DNA from: Paraburkholderia dioscoreae | Lineage (GTDB): Bacteria; Pseudomonadota; Gammaproteobacteria; Burkholderiales; Burkholderiaceae | Assembly (NCBI RefSeq): GCF_902459535.1 | Contig: NZ_LR699553.1 | Location: 2,542,001-2,606,000, forward strand | DNA length: 64,000 nucleotides | Direction: 5' to 3' | Part shown: positions 15,255 through 23,284 of the stretch, piece by piece | Layout: each line of letters starts with the position of its first letter | Position numbering within the stretch: position 1 is the first letter of the stretch | Translations under genes and position numbers: made by a program | Notes under the pieces: model-generated | The model's database searches: none | Seen by the model: only the letters and a program-made list of their open reading frames with translations | What the model was told of the DNA's origin: nothing

Positions 15255-16741
15255 GCCGTCGACTCCTTTCCAGCAGGAGCAGCCTGTTGCGCGGCGGTCT
15301 GTTGCGCGGCGGCCGCTTCCCTTTGGCGCCCTTCATCGAGTGTGCCGATCATGTACAACGAACTCTCCTGCCACGTATCGCATTCGCCCGCGAGAATCGC
15401 CTTGCAGCCGGCAATCGTATCGGCGAGCGCGACCGAGCGGCCGGGCTCGCCCGTGAACGCCTCGGTCACTGCGAACGGCTGGGTCAGAAAGCGTTGCAGG
15501 CGCCGCGCGCGGCCGACCAGTGCGCGGTCTTCGGCGCCCAGTTCTTCCACACCCAGCAACGAGATCACATCCTGCAACTCACGGTAATGCTCGATGATGC
15601 GGCGCACTTCTGTTGCGACTGCCGCATGTTCTTCGCCCACCACCAGCGGATCGAGCAGGATCGACGACGACGCGATCGGATCGACGGCGGGATACATGCC
15701 TTCGGCCGCCATCGAGCGGGACAGCACGACCATGCTGTCCAGGTGCGCGGCAATCGCGGTCACGGCGGGGTCGGTGAAATCGTCGGCGGGCACGTACACC
15801 GCCTCGATCGCCGTCACCGACACGCCGCCCACGGACACGATGCGTTCCTGCAAGCCCGCGACTTCGGTCGCCAGCGTGGGCTGGTAACCGACTCGCGACG
15901 GCATGCGCCCGAGCAGACCCGACACTTCGGCGCCCGCCTGCACGAAGCGAAACACGTTATCCATCAGCAACAGTACGTTTTGCCGACGTTCGTCGCGAAA
16001 GTATTCGGCGATCGTCAACGCCGTGAACGGCACGCGCCAACGTGCGCCCGGCGGCTCGTTCATCTGTCCGTAAACCAGTACGGTGCGCGGCAACACGCCG
16101 GAGGTCCGCATGTCGAGCAGCATCTCGTGACCTTCGCGCGAGCGTTCGCCGACGCCGGCGAACACGGAGATACCTTCGTAGCGCTCGACCATTGCATGAA
16201 TCAGTTCCATCACCAGCACGGTCTTGCCGACTCCGGCGCCGCCGAACATGGCCGCCTTGCCGCCCTGAGCGAGCGGCGCGAGCAGATCGAGCACCTTGAT
16301 GCCGGTCGAGAACAGTGTGCTGGTGCCCTTGAGCGACGCCAGCGGCGGCGCCGCGCGATGAATCGGACGACGCTCGATCTGCGCGGGAAGCGCCGGACCG
16401 TCGTCGCGCGTCGCGCCGGTTACATCGAGTAGACGGCCGAGCACCGCTTCACCGACCGGTGTTTCAATCGGGCCGCCGGGAACTTGCACGCGTGTGCCGC
16501 GCCGCAACCCGGCCGTGGTCTGCAAGGCCAGTGCGCGCACCATCGTTTCGCTCAGATGCGCCTGGATCTCGGCGAGCACCGGCGCAAGATCGTCCGGCGT
16601 GACGACGAGCGCATCGCCGACAGCGGGAAGCGCGTCGCTCTCGAACCTGACGTCGACGATCGCGCCGCGCACGGCAACAACGTAGCCATCCCGCGCCGTC
16701 GACGGGGTTGCTGAAGACGCTGCTGCTGGATGACTCGGCAT
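15251..16741 (-). CDS. atpD: N-type ATPase beta subunit (catalytic)
   Basis: 496 residues with the catalytic P-loop GGAGVGKTVLV, the GERSREG segment, YGQMNEPPGAR, and LLLMDNVFRFVQAGAEVS in place of the usual beta Walker B stretch. It is the first gene of atpDCQRBEFAG; in housekeeping operons beta comes near the end, so this order marks an N-ATPase. The start at 16741 (MPSHPAAA) follows GGAAG; an upstream in-frame ATG at 16801 would put initiation before the likely transcript start. A one-mismatch FNR box is centred 70 bp upstream, with TATCTT at a suitable -10 position. Confidence 0.93.
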   Translation of the reverse strand: MPSHPAAASSATPSTARDGYVVAVRGAIVDVRFESDALPAVGDALVVTPDDLAPVLAEIQAHLSETMVRALALQTTAGLRRGTRVQVPGGPIETPVGEAVLGRLLDVTGATRDDGPALPAQIERRPIHRAAPPLASLKGTSTLFSTGIKVLDLLAPLAQGGKAAMFGGAGVGKTVLVMELIHAMVERYEGISVFAGVGERSREGHEMLLDMRTSGVLPRTVLVYGQMNEPPGARWRVPFTALTIAEYFRDERRQNVLLLMDNVFRFVQAGAEVSGLLGRMPSRVGYQPTLATEVAGLQERIVSVGGVSVTAIEAVYVPADDFTDPAVTAIAAHLDSMVVLSRSMAAEGMYPAVDPIASSSILLDPLVVGEEHAAVATEVRRIIEHYRELQDVISLLGVEELGAEDRALVGRARRLQRFLTQPFAVTEAFTGEPGRSVALADTIAGCKAILAGECDTWQESSLYMIGTLDEGRQREAAAAQQTAAQQAAPAGKESTA

Positions 16742-16803
16742 GGTTGGGGCTTCCGCGGCAATGTGTGAACAGCCAGAAGATATTCCTGGAATGAAGCGCA
16801 AAA

Positions 16804-16817
16804 CTGACTTTCATCAA
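16804..16817 (-). promoter_or_regulatory. FNR-type box for the atp operon
   Basis: CTGACTTTCATCAA (one mismatch), centred 70 bp from the atpD start. TATCTT (minus strand, 16782-16777) lies where an activator at -41.5 predicts the -10 element. Confidence 0.65.
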
Positions 16818-16915
16818 GTGTCTAAGAAATAGGGACGAGAAAAGCGTGGGCCGCGAAGAAACTCTCCGCCCTTGCGCCGGACCTGCCGGTGCGCGGGCAT
16901 GCGACCTTGCACGGA

Positions 16916-16929
16916 CTGATCCAGATCAA
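16916..16929 (+). promoter_or_regulatory. FNR-type box for arcDABC
   Basis: CTGATCCAGATCAA (one mismatch), centred 65 bp before arcD. CCTAAT at 16952-16957 sits exactly where the -10 hexamer is expected for a box at -41.5. Confidence 0.7.
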
Positions 16930-16987
16930 CTGACGGGCCTTCATGAAGTGACCTAATCCAGCTATCTAAAAAACAGTGAGGTCCGTC

Positions 16988-18469
16988 ATGAAGAACCTGG
17001 CAGATTCATTTTCGGCACCATCCGTTCCAACTCCGGCCGGCCAGACTGGCAGCGCAGTAGCAAAGCCATTGCGGCTCGGCCTGCTCACCGCGCTGGTGAT
17101 CGGTTCGATGATCGGCAGCGGCGTCTTCTCCCTGCCGCAAAACATGGCATCCGGCGCGGGCGCCGCTGCCGTGCTGATCGGCTGGTTGATCACCGGCGTC
17201 GGCATGTTGATGCTGGCGTTTGTCTATCAGACGCTGACAACCCGCAAGCCTGAACTCGACAACGGCATCTACGCTTATGCGCGCGCCAGTGCCGGCGACT
17301 TCGTCGGCTTCAATTCGGCCTGGGGCTACTGGGTCAGCGCGTGGATCGGCAATGTCGGCTATCTCGTCATCGTGTTCGGCACGCTCGGCTACTTCTTCCC
17401 CATATTCGGCGACGGCAATACGCCTGCGGCCGTGCTGGGCGCATCCATCGCACTATGGATCATGCATGCCGTGATCCTGCGCGGCGTGCGCAGCGCGGCG
17501 GTGCTCAACGCGATCACCACGGTCGCCAAAGTGATCCCGCTGCTGCTGTTCATCGTGCTCGCGGCCATCGCCTTCAGAAGCCATGTGATCGCTCAGGACT
17601 TCTGGGGCAATGCGAAGCTCGGCAGCGTCTTCACGCAAGTCAAAAGCACCATGCTGATCACCGTGTGGGTGTTCATCGGTATCGAAGGCGCCAGCGTGTT
17701 CTCGGCCCGCGCGCAGCGGCGCGAGGATATCGGGCGCGCCACCCTGCTCGGCTTCGTTGTGGTCCTGCTTCTGCTGATGGCAGTCTCCCTGCTGTCGCTC
17801 GGTATCGTGCCGCAAGGCGATCTCGCCGCGATGAAGAACCCCTCGATGGCCGGCGTGCTCGACAAGGCCGTCGGTGCCTGGGGCGCGGTGCTCATCAGCA
17901 TCGGCCTGCTGGTGTCGGTGGGCGGTGCGTTGCTGGCGTGGACCCTGCTGGCGGCGGAAACACTCTTCACGCCGGCGAACGGCGGCGTCATGCCGAAGTT
18001 TCTGGCGCGCGAAAACAGTCACGGCGTACCGGCCAATGCACTCTGGGTGACCAACGGACTGGTGCAACTGTTCCTGATCATCACGCTCGTCTCCAACGCG
18101 ACCTATCAGGCGCTGATTTCGCTTGCGACTTCGATGATCCTGATCCCGTATCTGTTCTCCGCCGTCTACGCGACTCGCATCGCCATGCGCGGAGAAGGTT
18201 ACGCGCCGGCGGAAGGCGCACGCACCCGCGACATGCTGATCGGCGCGGCCGCAACCGTTTATTGCTGCTGGCTGCTGTATGCCGCCGGTCCCAAGTATCT
18301 GCTGCTCTCCGCTCTACTCTACGCGCCCGGCGTGCTGCTGTACGGCTGGGCAAAACGCGAACGCGGCGCACGTCTGTTCAAGCCGTTCGAGGCGGTGATC
18401 CTCGCGGCTCTGCTCATCCTCGCCGCCGTGGCGGCATGGCTGCTGTCCACCGGCGCGCTCGGTTTGTAA
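16988..18469 (+). CDS. arcD: Arginine:ornithine antiporter
   Basis: 493 residues of an APC-superfamily transporter with about 12-13 membrane helices; the first helix has the family glycine motif (SMIGSGVFSLPQ). It exchanges external arginine for internal ornithine with no net energy cost, feeding the arginine deiminase pathway. The start at 16988 (MKNLADSFS) follows GAGG; a GTG 12 bp upstream is less likely. It heads arcDABC with short gaps (25, 36 and 10 nt), so the four genes form one operon, transcribed divergently from the atp operon. Confidence 0.92.
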   Translation: MKNLADSFSAPSVPTPAGQTGSAVAKPLRLGLLTALVIGSMIGSGVFSLPQNMASGAGAAAVLIGWLITGVGMLMLAFVYQTLTTRKPELDNGIYAYARASAGDFVGFNSAWGYWVSAWIGNVGYLVIVFGTLGYFFPIFGDGNTPAAVLGASIALWIMHAVILRGVRSAAVLNAITTVAKVIPLLLFIVLAAIAFRSHVIAQDFWGNAKLGSVFTQVKSTMLITVWVFIGIEGASVFSARAQRREDIGRATLLGFVVVLLLLMAVSLLSLGIVPQGDLAAMKNPSMAGVLDKAVGAWGAVLISIGLLVSVGGALLAWTLLAAETLFTPANGGVMPKFLARENSHGVPANALWVTNGLVQLFLIITLVSNATYQALISLATSMILIPYLFSAVYATRIAMRGEGYAPAEGARTRDMLIGAAATVYCCWLLYAAGPKYLLLSALLYAPGVLLYGWAKRERGARLFKPFEAVILAALLILAAVAAWLLSTGALGL

Positions 18470-18494
18470 GCCGCCGATCTTCAGGAGAAACTCA

Positions 18495-19712
18495 ATGACA
18501 TTCGGCGTCTATTCCGAAATAGGCACGCTGCGCAAGGTGATGGTCTGCCGCCCGGGACTTGCCCAGGCGCGCCTGACACCGGCCAATTGCCGCGACCTGC
18601 TGTTCGACGACGTGCTGTGGGTATCGCAGGCAAAGAACGATCATTACGCATTCGTCAGCACGATGCAGGAGCACGGCGTCGATGTGCTGGAGATGCACGA
18701 TCTGCTGGCCGACATCCTGCAAGGCCGCGAGGCGCGCGACTGGGTGCTGGAACACAAGCTTGCGCCCGGCACCGTGGATGCGGAACTGGCGGCGCAGCTC
18801 AGACCCTGGCTCCAGGAGATGGAGCCGGGCGAACTCGCCACACGCCTGATCGGCGGGATCGTTCGCGCCGAATTGCCATTCGAGGCCGACGGCCTGCTCG
18901 CGCAATGCACGCCGCCCTCGGGATTCATTCTGCCGCCGCTGCCCAACACGCTCTTCACGCGCGACAGCAGTTGCTGGATCAACGACGGCGTCGTGCTCGG
19001 ATCGATGTACTGGCCGGCGCGGCAACAGGAGACGCTGCTCGCCACCGCCATCTACCGCTTCCATCCGCTGTTCAGCAGCGGGACACGCGTCTGGTGGGGC
19101 GGCCCGGAGACGGACCACGGCGGCGCGACGCTCGAAGGCGGCGATGTCATGCCGTTGTCGCGCGACGTCGTGCTGATCGGCATGGGCGAGCGGAGTTCGC
19201 CGCAAGGCGTCGCGCAACTCGCGCGGGCGCTGTTCGCCGGCGAATCGGTCAAGCAGGTGATTGCTGCGCAGCTGCCGCGCTCGCGCGGCGCGATGCATCT
19301 CGACACGGTATTCACCTTCTGCGATCGCGACCTGGTCACGATCTTTCCCGAAGTGGTCGATGCGATCCGTTGCACGAGTTTGCGCCCCGGCAAGCAGCCG
19401 GGTCAGCTCGACGTGCGGGCCGAGAGCGCGCCGTTCCTGGACGTGGTCGCGCAGGCGCTGGGTATCGGCACGCTGCGCACCGTCGCCACCGGCGGCGATA
19501 CGTGGGAGTCCGAGCGCGAGCAATGGGACGACGGTAACAATGTGATCGCGCTCGCACCGGGCATCGTGGTCGCCTACAACCGCAATGTGTACACCAACAC
19601 GCTTCTGCGCAAGGCAGGTGTGGAAGTCATTACGATCCCGAGCGGCGAACTCGGCCGCGGACGCGGCGGCGGCCATTGCATGACCTGCCCGATCGAACGC
19701 GCCCCCCTCTGA
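18495..19712 (+). CDS. arcA: Arginine deiminase
   Basis: 405 residues, full length. It hydrolyses arginine to citrulline and ammonia, the first step of anaerobic arginine fermentation. The guanidino-modifying-enzyme core is visible: FTRDSSCWI, EGGDVMPLS and the C-terminal GGGHCMTCP, where C395 is the nucleophile and H394 sits beside it. It is cytosolic. It lies between arcD and arcB and starts after CAGGAG. Confidence 0.96.
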   Translation: MTFGVYSEIGTLRKVMVCRPGLAQARLTPANCRDLLFDDVLWVSQAKNDHYAFVSTMQEHGVDVLEMHDLLADILQGREARDWVLEHKLAPGTVDAELAAQLRPWLQEMEPGELATRLIGGIVRAELPFEADGLLAQCTPPSGFILPPLPNTLFTRDSSCWINDGVVLGSMYWPARQQETLLATAIYRFHPLFSSGTRVWWGGPETDHGGATLEGGDVMPLSRDVVLIGMGERSSPQGVAQLARALFAGESVKQVIAAQLPRSRGAMHLDTVFTFCDRDLVTIFPEVVDAIRCTSLRPGKQPGQLDVRAESAPFLDVVAQALGIGTLRTVATGGDTWESEREQWDDGNNVIALAPGIVVAYNRNVYTNTLLRKAGVEVITIPSGELGRGRGGGHCMTCPIERAPL

Positions 19713-19748
19713 CGCGAAGCGCGCGTCGCACCTTTGGAGAACCCGCTC

Positions 19749-20747
19749 ATGGCATTCAATCTACGCAATCGCAGTCTGCTCAACATGCAGGACTTCGCGC
19801 CGCGCGACATCCGCTTTCTGCTCGACCTCGCGTCCGAGCTGAAGCGCGCCAAGTACGCCGGCAACGAAGTCCCGCGGCTCAATGGCAAGAACATCGCATT
19901 GATTTTCGAAAAGACCTCGACACGCACGCGTTGCGCATTCGAGGTCGCCGTGCATGACCAGGGTGGCCACGTCACCTACATTGACTCCGCGAGTTCGCAG
20001 CTCGGCCGCAAGGAGTCCCTCAAGGACACCGCACGGGTACTCGGACGGCTCTATGACGGTATCGAATACCGTGGCTTTCATCAGAGCGTGGTCGAGGATC
20101 TCGCGACCTATTCGCATGTTCCGGTCTGGAACGGCCTCACCGACGAATTCCACCCCACCCAGGTGCTCGCCGACCTGCTCACCATGCAGGAGTTCGGCGA
20201 GAAACCGTTGCATGAACTGTCGTTCTGCTACCTCGGCGACGCCCGCTTCAACATGGGCAATTCGCTGCTGATCGGCGGCGTGCAGATGGGCATGGACGTG
20301 CGCATCGCGGCGCCGCGCGAATTGTGGCCGCACGACGAACTGGTGGCGCAAATGCGGCTTCTCGCCGAGCGCACCGGCGCCAGCGTGACGATCGTCGAGG
20401 ATCCGCATGAGGCCGTAAGCGGCGTCGACTTCGTCTACACGGATGTCTGGGTGTCGATGGGCGAGCCTGTCGAAGCGTGGGGTCCGCGAATCGATCTCCT
20501 GCGCCCCTATCAGGTCAACGCCGCACTGATGAAAGCGACCGGCAACCCGCGCACGCGCTTCATGCACTGCCTGCCCGCCTATCACAATCTCGACACCGAC
20601 ACCGGCCGGATGGTCCACGAGCATTTCGGCATGTCCGAACTCGAAGTCAGCGACGAGGTATTCGAATCGGATGCGTCGATCGTCTTTTCCCAGGCTGAGA
20701 ACCGCATGCACACGATCAAGGCCGTGCTTGTGGCGACCCTCGCTTAA
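19749..20747 (+). CDS. arcB: Catabolic ornithine carbamoyltransferase
   Basis: 332 residues. It phosphorolyses citrulline to ornithine and carbamoyl phosphate. The carbamoyl-phosphate site STRTR is at 57-61, and HCLPA at 273-277 contributes the ornithine-side residues; LTDEFHPTQ is also present. The start at 19749 (MAFNLRNRS) follows TTTGGAG. Being inside arcDABC argues for the catabolic rather than biosynthetic enzyme. Confidence 0.95.
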   Translation: MAFNLRNRSLLNMQDFAPRDIRFLLDLASELKRAKYAGNEVPRLNGKNIALIFEKTSTRTRCAFEVAVHDQGGHVTYIDSASSQLGRKESLKDTARVLGRLYDGIEYRGFHQSVVEDLATYSHVPVWNGLTDEFHPTQVLADLLTMQEFGEKPLHELSFCYLGDARFNMGNSLLIGGVQMGMDVRIAAPRELWPHDELVAQMRLLAERTGASVTIVEDPHEAVSGVDFVYTDVWVSMGEPVEAWGPRIDLLRPYQVNAALMKATGNPRTRFMHCLPAYHNLDTDTGRMVHEHFGMSELEVSDEVFESDASIVFSQAENRMHTIKAVLVATLA

Positions 20748-20757
20748 GGCGCCCACC

Positions 20758-21669
20758 ATGCGCATTCTGATAGCGCTGGGCGGCAACGCGCTACTGCGCC
20801 GCGGCGAACCGATGACGATGGCGCGCCAACTCGACAATATCCGCCGTGCCGCGAAGCAGATCGCGCTGCTGGCCGATGGCAACCAGCTGGTGGTCGCGCA
20901 CGGCAACGGTCCCCAGGTCGGGCTGCTCGCCTTGCAGGCCGCCGCCGCCGGCGGCGCGGAAAACACCGCGCCGCTCGACGTGCTCGACGCCGAGTCGGAA
21001 GGCATGATCGGCTATCTGCTCGAACAGGAACTGGCCAACGCATTGCCCGCCACCCGGCATGTCGCGACCTTGCTCACGCGCGTCGAGGTGGACCCTCACG
21101 ATCCCGCCTTCGCGCACCCGACCAAACCGATCGGTCCCGTTTATACGAAGGCGCAAGCCGAAGAATTGGCGCAGCGCAATGGCTGGAGCATTGCACCGGA
21201 CGGAACGGACTTCAGGCGCGTCGTAGCATCGCCGAAGCCACAGCGCATCGCGGCGCTGAAGCCGGTTGAATGGCTCGTGGAGCACGACGTGATTGTGATC
21301 GCGGCCGGCGGCGGAGGCATTCCGGTCACGCTTGCGGCGGACGGTCAAACCCGCACGGGTATCGAGGCCGTGATCGACAAGGATCTGTGCAGCGCGCTGC
21401 TCGCCGCCGATGTCGGCGCCGATCTGCTGCTCATCGCGACCGACGTGGACGCGGTATACGCGGACTGGCACTCGCCGAACCAGCGTGCGCTGAGGGAGAT
21501 ATCGGCGGCGCAATTGAGGTCGATCGCGTTTCCCGCCGGCTCGATGGGGCCCAAGGTCGAAGCGGCGTGCGACTTCGTCACACGCACCGGCAAACGCGCG
21601 GTGATCGGCTCGCTTGAGAATATCGAGGCAATGGCGGCCGGCACGGCGGGCACGCAGATCAGGCCTTAA
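20758..21669 (+). CDS. arcC: Carbamate kinase
   Basis: 303 residues of the amino-acid-kinase fold. It transfers the phosphate of carbamoyl phosphate to ADP, giving the pathway's ATP. Visible motifs are ALGGNALL at the N-terminus, AHGNGPQVGLL, VIAAGGGGIPV and TDVDAVY near the nucleotide site, and a C-terminal FPAGSMGPKVEAA. It starts 10 nt after arcB. Confidence 0.95.
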   Translation: MRILIALGGNALLRRGEPMTMARQLDNIRRAAKQIALLADGNQLVVAHGNGPQVGLLALQAAAAGGAENTAPLDVLDAESEGMIGYLLEQELANALPATRHVATLLTRVEVDPHDPAFAHPTKPIGPVYTKAQAEELAQRNGWSIAPDGTDFRRVVASPKPQRIAALKPVEWLVEHDVIVIAAGGGGIPVTLAADGQTRTGIEAVIDKDLCSALLAADVGADLLLIATDVDAVYADWHSPNQRALREISAAQLRSIAFPAGSMGPKVEAACDFVTRTGKRAVIGSLENIEAMAAGTAGTQIRP

Positions 21670-21670
21670 C

Positions 21671-21743
21671 ACACCGTGAACACCGTGAGACAGCGCGTCT
21701 TCGCCAATGCGCCAATGGGTCTTCGCGGATGAACCTCCGCGAA
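21671..21743 (+). terminator. Tandem 9-mer and hairpin after arcC
   Basis: Right after the arcC stop is a perfect tandem repeat of ACACCGTGA (21671-21688), then a 7-bp stem TTCGCGG / CCGCGAA (21722-21728 and 21737-21743, 8-nt loop) between convergent arcC and the phasin gene. It may act as a weak terminator; no U-tract is present. Confidence 0.4.
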
Positions 21744-21792
21744 CGGCTCAGTCGAACTTCTACAAGGTCGACTCAGGCCGGAGCGAAAGCCG

Positions 21793-22284
21793 CTACTCCG
21801 TGTGCATCGGCTGTATCGCCTTCCTGTCCGCCGACTTGTTCCCGCGTTCAGTTGACGCGGTTGCCGATTTGGCGACGGCGGGCACCGTGGATGGCGCCGG
21901 CTCGCTCGGCATACCTATAGGCACGAGCGACCAGGCTGCCACGCTGTCCGCAGCATGCCGTTGCCGGACCGCACCAGCCGGCGGCGCCACGAAATCCGGC
22001 TGGAGAGCCGACAGAATCTCGAAGAACTGCCGGCTGTACGAGAGTGCCTGGGCTGCCCCCACAGGCGCAAGCAACGTGGGTAGACATAACATTTCCGGCA
22101 GACTGTCCGCCGCGCATGTCCGGGCAACCGCCTCCTGAGTCTCGGCAAGTCCAAACCGGAATGCCTGCAGGTTCAAAGCGGCCAGCCGCTCGAAAGCCTG
22201 CAGGCTCCGGGTGGTGATGCCGCACAGTTGGTCGAAGCCGGCACTTTCCACGTTGAACCACTGCCCGGGAATGATCTGAGCCAT
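21793..22284 (-). CDS. Phasin-family granule protein
   Basis: 163 residues: an amphipathic, Ala/Gln/Glu-rich helical N-terminal two-thirds (QWFNVESAGFDQLCGITTRS, RFGLAETQEAVART) followed by a disordered Pro/Ala tail. This matches phasins, which coat polyhydroxyalkanoate granules. I start at 22284 (MAQIIPG), with GGAGG just upstream; a GTG one codon earlier is too close to it. Its gap to the upstream CBS-BON gene is only 45 bp, so the two are likely co-transcribed. Confidence 0.75.
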   Translation of the reverse strand: MAQIIPGQWFNVESAGFDQLCGITTRSLQAFERLAALNLQAFRFGLAETQEAVARTCAADSLPEMLCLPTLLAPVGAAQALSYSRQFFEILSALQPDFVAPPAGAVRQRHAADSVAAWSLVPIGMPSEPAPSTVPAVAKSATASTERGNKSADRKAIQPMHTE

Positions 22285-22329
22285 CACGCCTCCAAAGTTG
22301 ATTGCCGGACCGCGCCGGCCGCCTGTCTG

Positions 22330-23019
22330 CTAGATGCCCGGCATCACCGGATACGGCTCGGTGTGATCCTCCACACGTTTGACGCCGGGGATGTTTTGCG
22401 CCGCCACCCGAACCGCGTCGACGGCTTCCATTGCATGGAATACGCCCCACAGATGCACGACTCCGTCGGTGACGACGATATTGCGGCCGGCAAAGCTCCA
22501 TTTACGGCCCGCCAGTTCGCCCATCAGCATCGCGCGGATTTCGGCGTCCGAGAGCGTCACAGCCGACGCCGGTTCGTCCGGCACGCTGGCCAGCGCCTGC
22601 ACGAGATTGGCGCGGCTCACGATACCCACCACCCGCCCCGCCTGCGTCACCGGCACACGCTTGATGCGCCGCGTCTCGAGAATGCTGGCCACTTCACCGA
22701 GCGGCGTGTCGGGCTGAACTGTCACCACGTCGGGGGTCATCACGTCGCGCACTTTCACCGCATGAGTCTTGATGTAATCCCTTGCTTCATGGCTCGCGGA
22801 CCAGACGTCGAGCCATGAACTCGGCTTGCGCTCGTCGGTGCCGATTTCGGTGCGGCGAAGCAGATCGCCTTCGCTGATCATGCCGGCGAGATGGCCCTGC
22901 GGATCCAGAACCGGTGCGCCGCTGATGCCGTTGTCGACAAAGATTCTGGCGACCTCTCTCACGGTCATGTCGGGTGTGACCGATATAACGTTGGTGATCA
23001 TGACATCGGATGCGCGCAT
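22330..23019 (-). CDS. CBS-pair protein with C-terminal BON domain
   Basis: 229 residues: CBS 1 (about 1-60, VMITNVISVTPDMTVREVAR), CBS 2 (about 88-145, VMTPDVVTVQPDTPLGEVA), then a BON domain (about 150-225, with VVHLWGVFHAMEA). CBS pairs bind adenine nucleotides and report energy state; BON domains bind membranes or lipids. No catalytic domain is attached, so a sensor or adaptor role is likely; mycobacterial Rv2626c (HRP1) is a CBS-only protein of the DosR regulon. It starts at ATG after GGAGG. Confidence 0.88.
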   Translation of the reverse strand: MRASDVMITNVISVTPDMTVREVARIFVDNGISGAPVLDPQGHLAGMISEGDLLRRTEIGTDERKPSSWLDVWSASHEARDYIKTHAVKVRDVMTPDVVTVQPDTPLGEVASILETRRIKRVPVTQAGRVVGIVSRANLVQALASVPDEPASAVTLSDAEIRAMLMGELAGRKWSFAGRNIVVTDGVVHLWGVFHAMEAVDAVRVAAQNIPGVKRVEDHTEPYPVMPGI

Positions 23020-23142
23020 GGTAAGCCTCCTGGACAGTTAGGACGATTGAATTCGCGGGACCGTCACGTTCCGTCCGTCATTATCGAAACGCCGGCAAGC
23101 TCCCCGGTGATTTCAGATTAGGCCGGCGCGACGCTCTGCCGT

Positions 23143-23156
23143 TTGACGTGGATCAT
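23143..23156 (-). promoter_or_regulatory. FNR-type box, one mismatch, for CBS-BON/phasin
   Basis: TTGACGTGGATCAT, centred 130 bp from the CBS-BON start; it may instead be a secondary site for the rightward promoter. Confidence 0.5.
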
Positions 23157-23212
23157 CCCGAAGGCCGTTGCGTGCATCTGCCGATTCGTTCGCGGCGACA
23201 GAACCCTGGCGC

Positions 23213-23226
23213 TTGACGCATATCAA
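23213..23226 (+). promoter_or_regulatory. FNR-type box, perfect, for the ACP-FAAL-PlsC gene
   Basis: TTGACGCATATCAA, centred 65 bp before the ATG at 23285, with AATAGT at 23251-23256 near the expected -10. Confidence 0.75.
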
Positions 23227-23284
23227 CCCGGCACAGGCCGTCTGCTGTCGAATAGTCGGCATACCCATTGTTTTCCCGAGCGCG

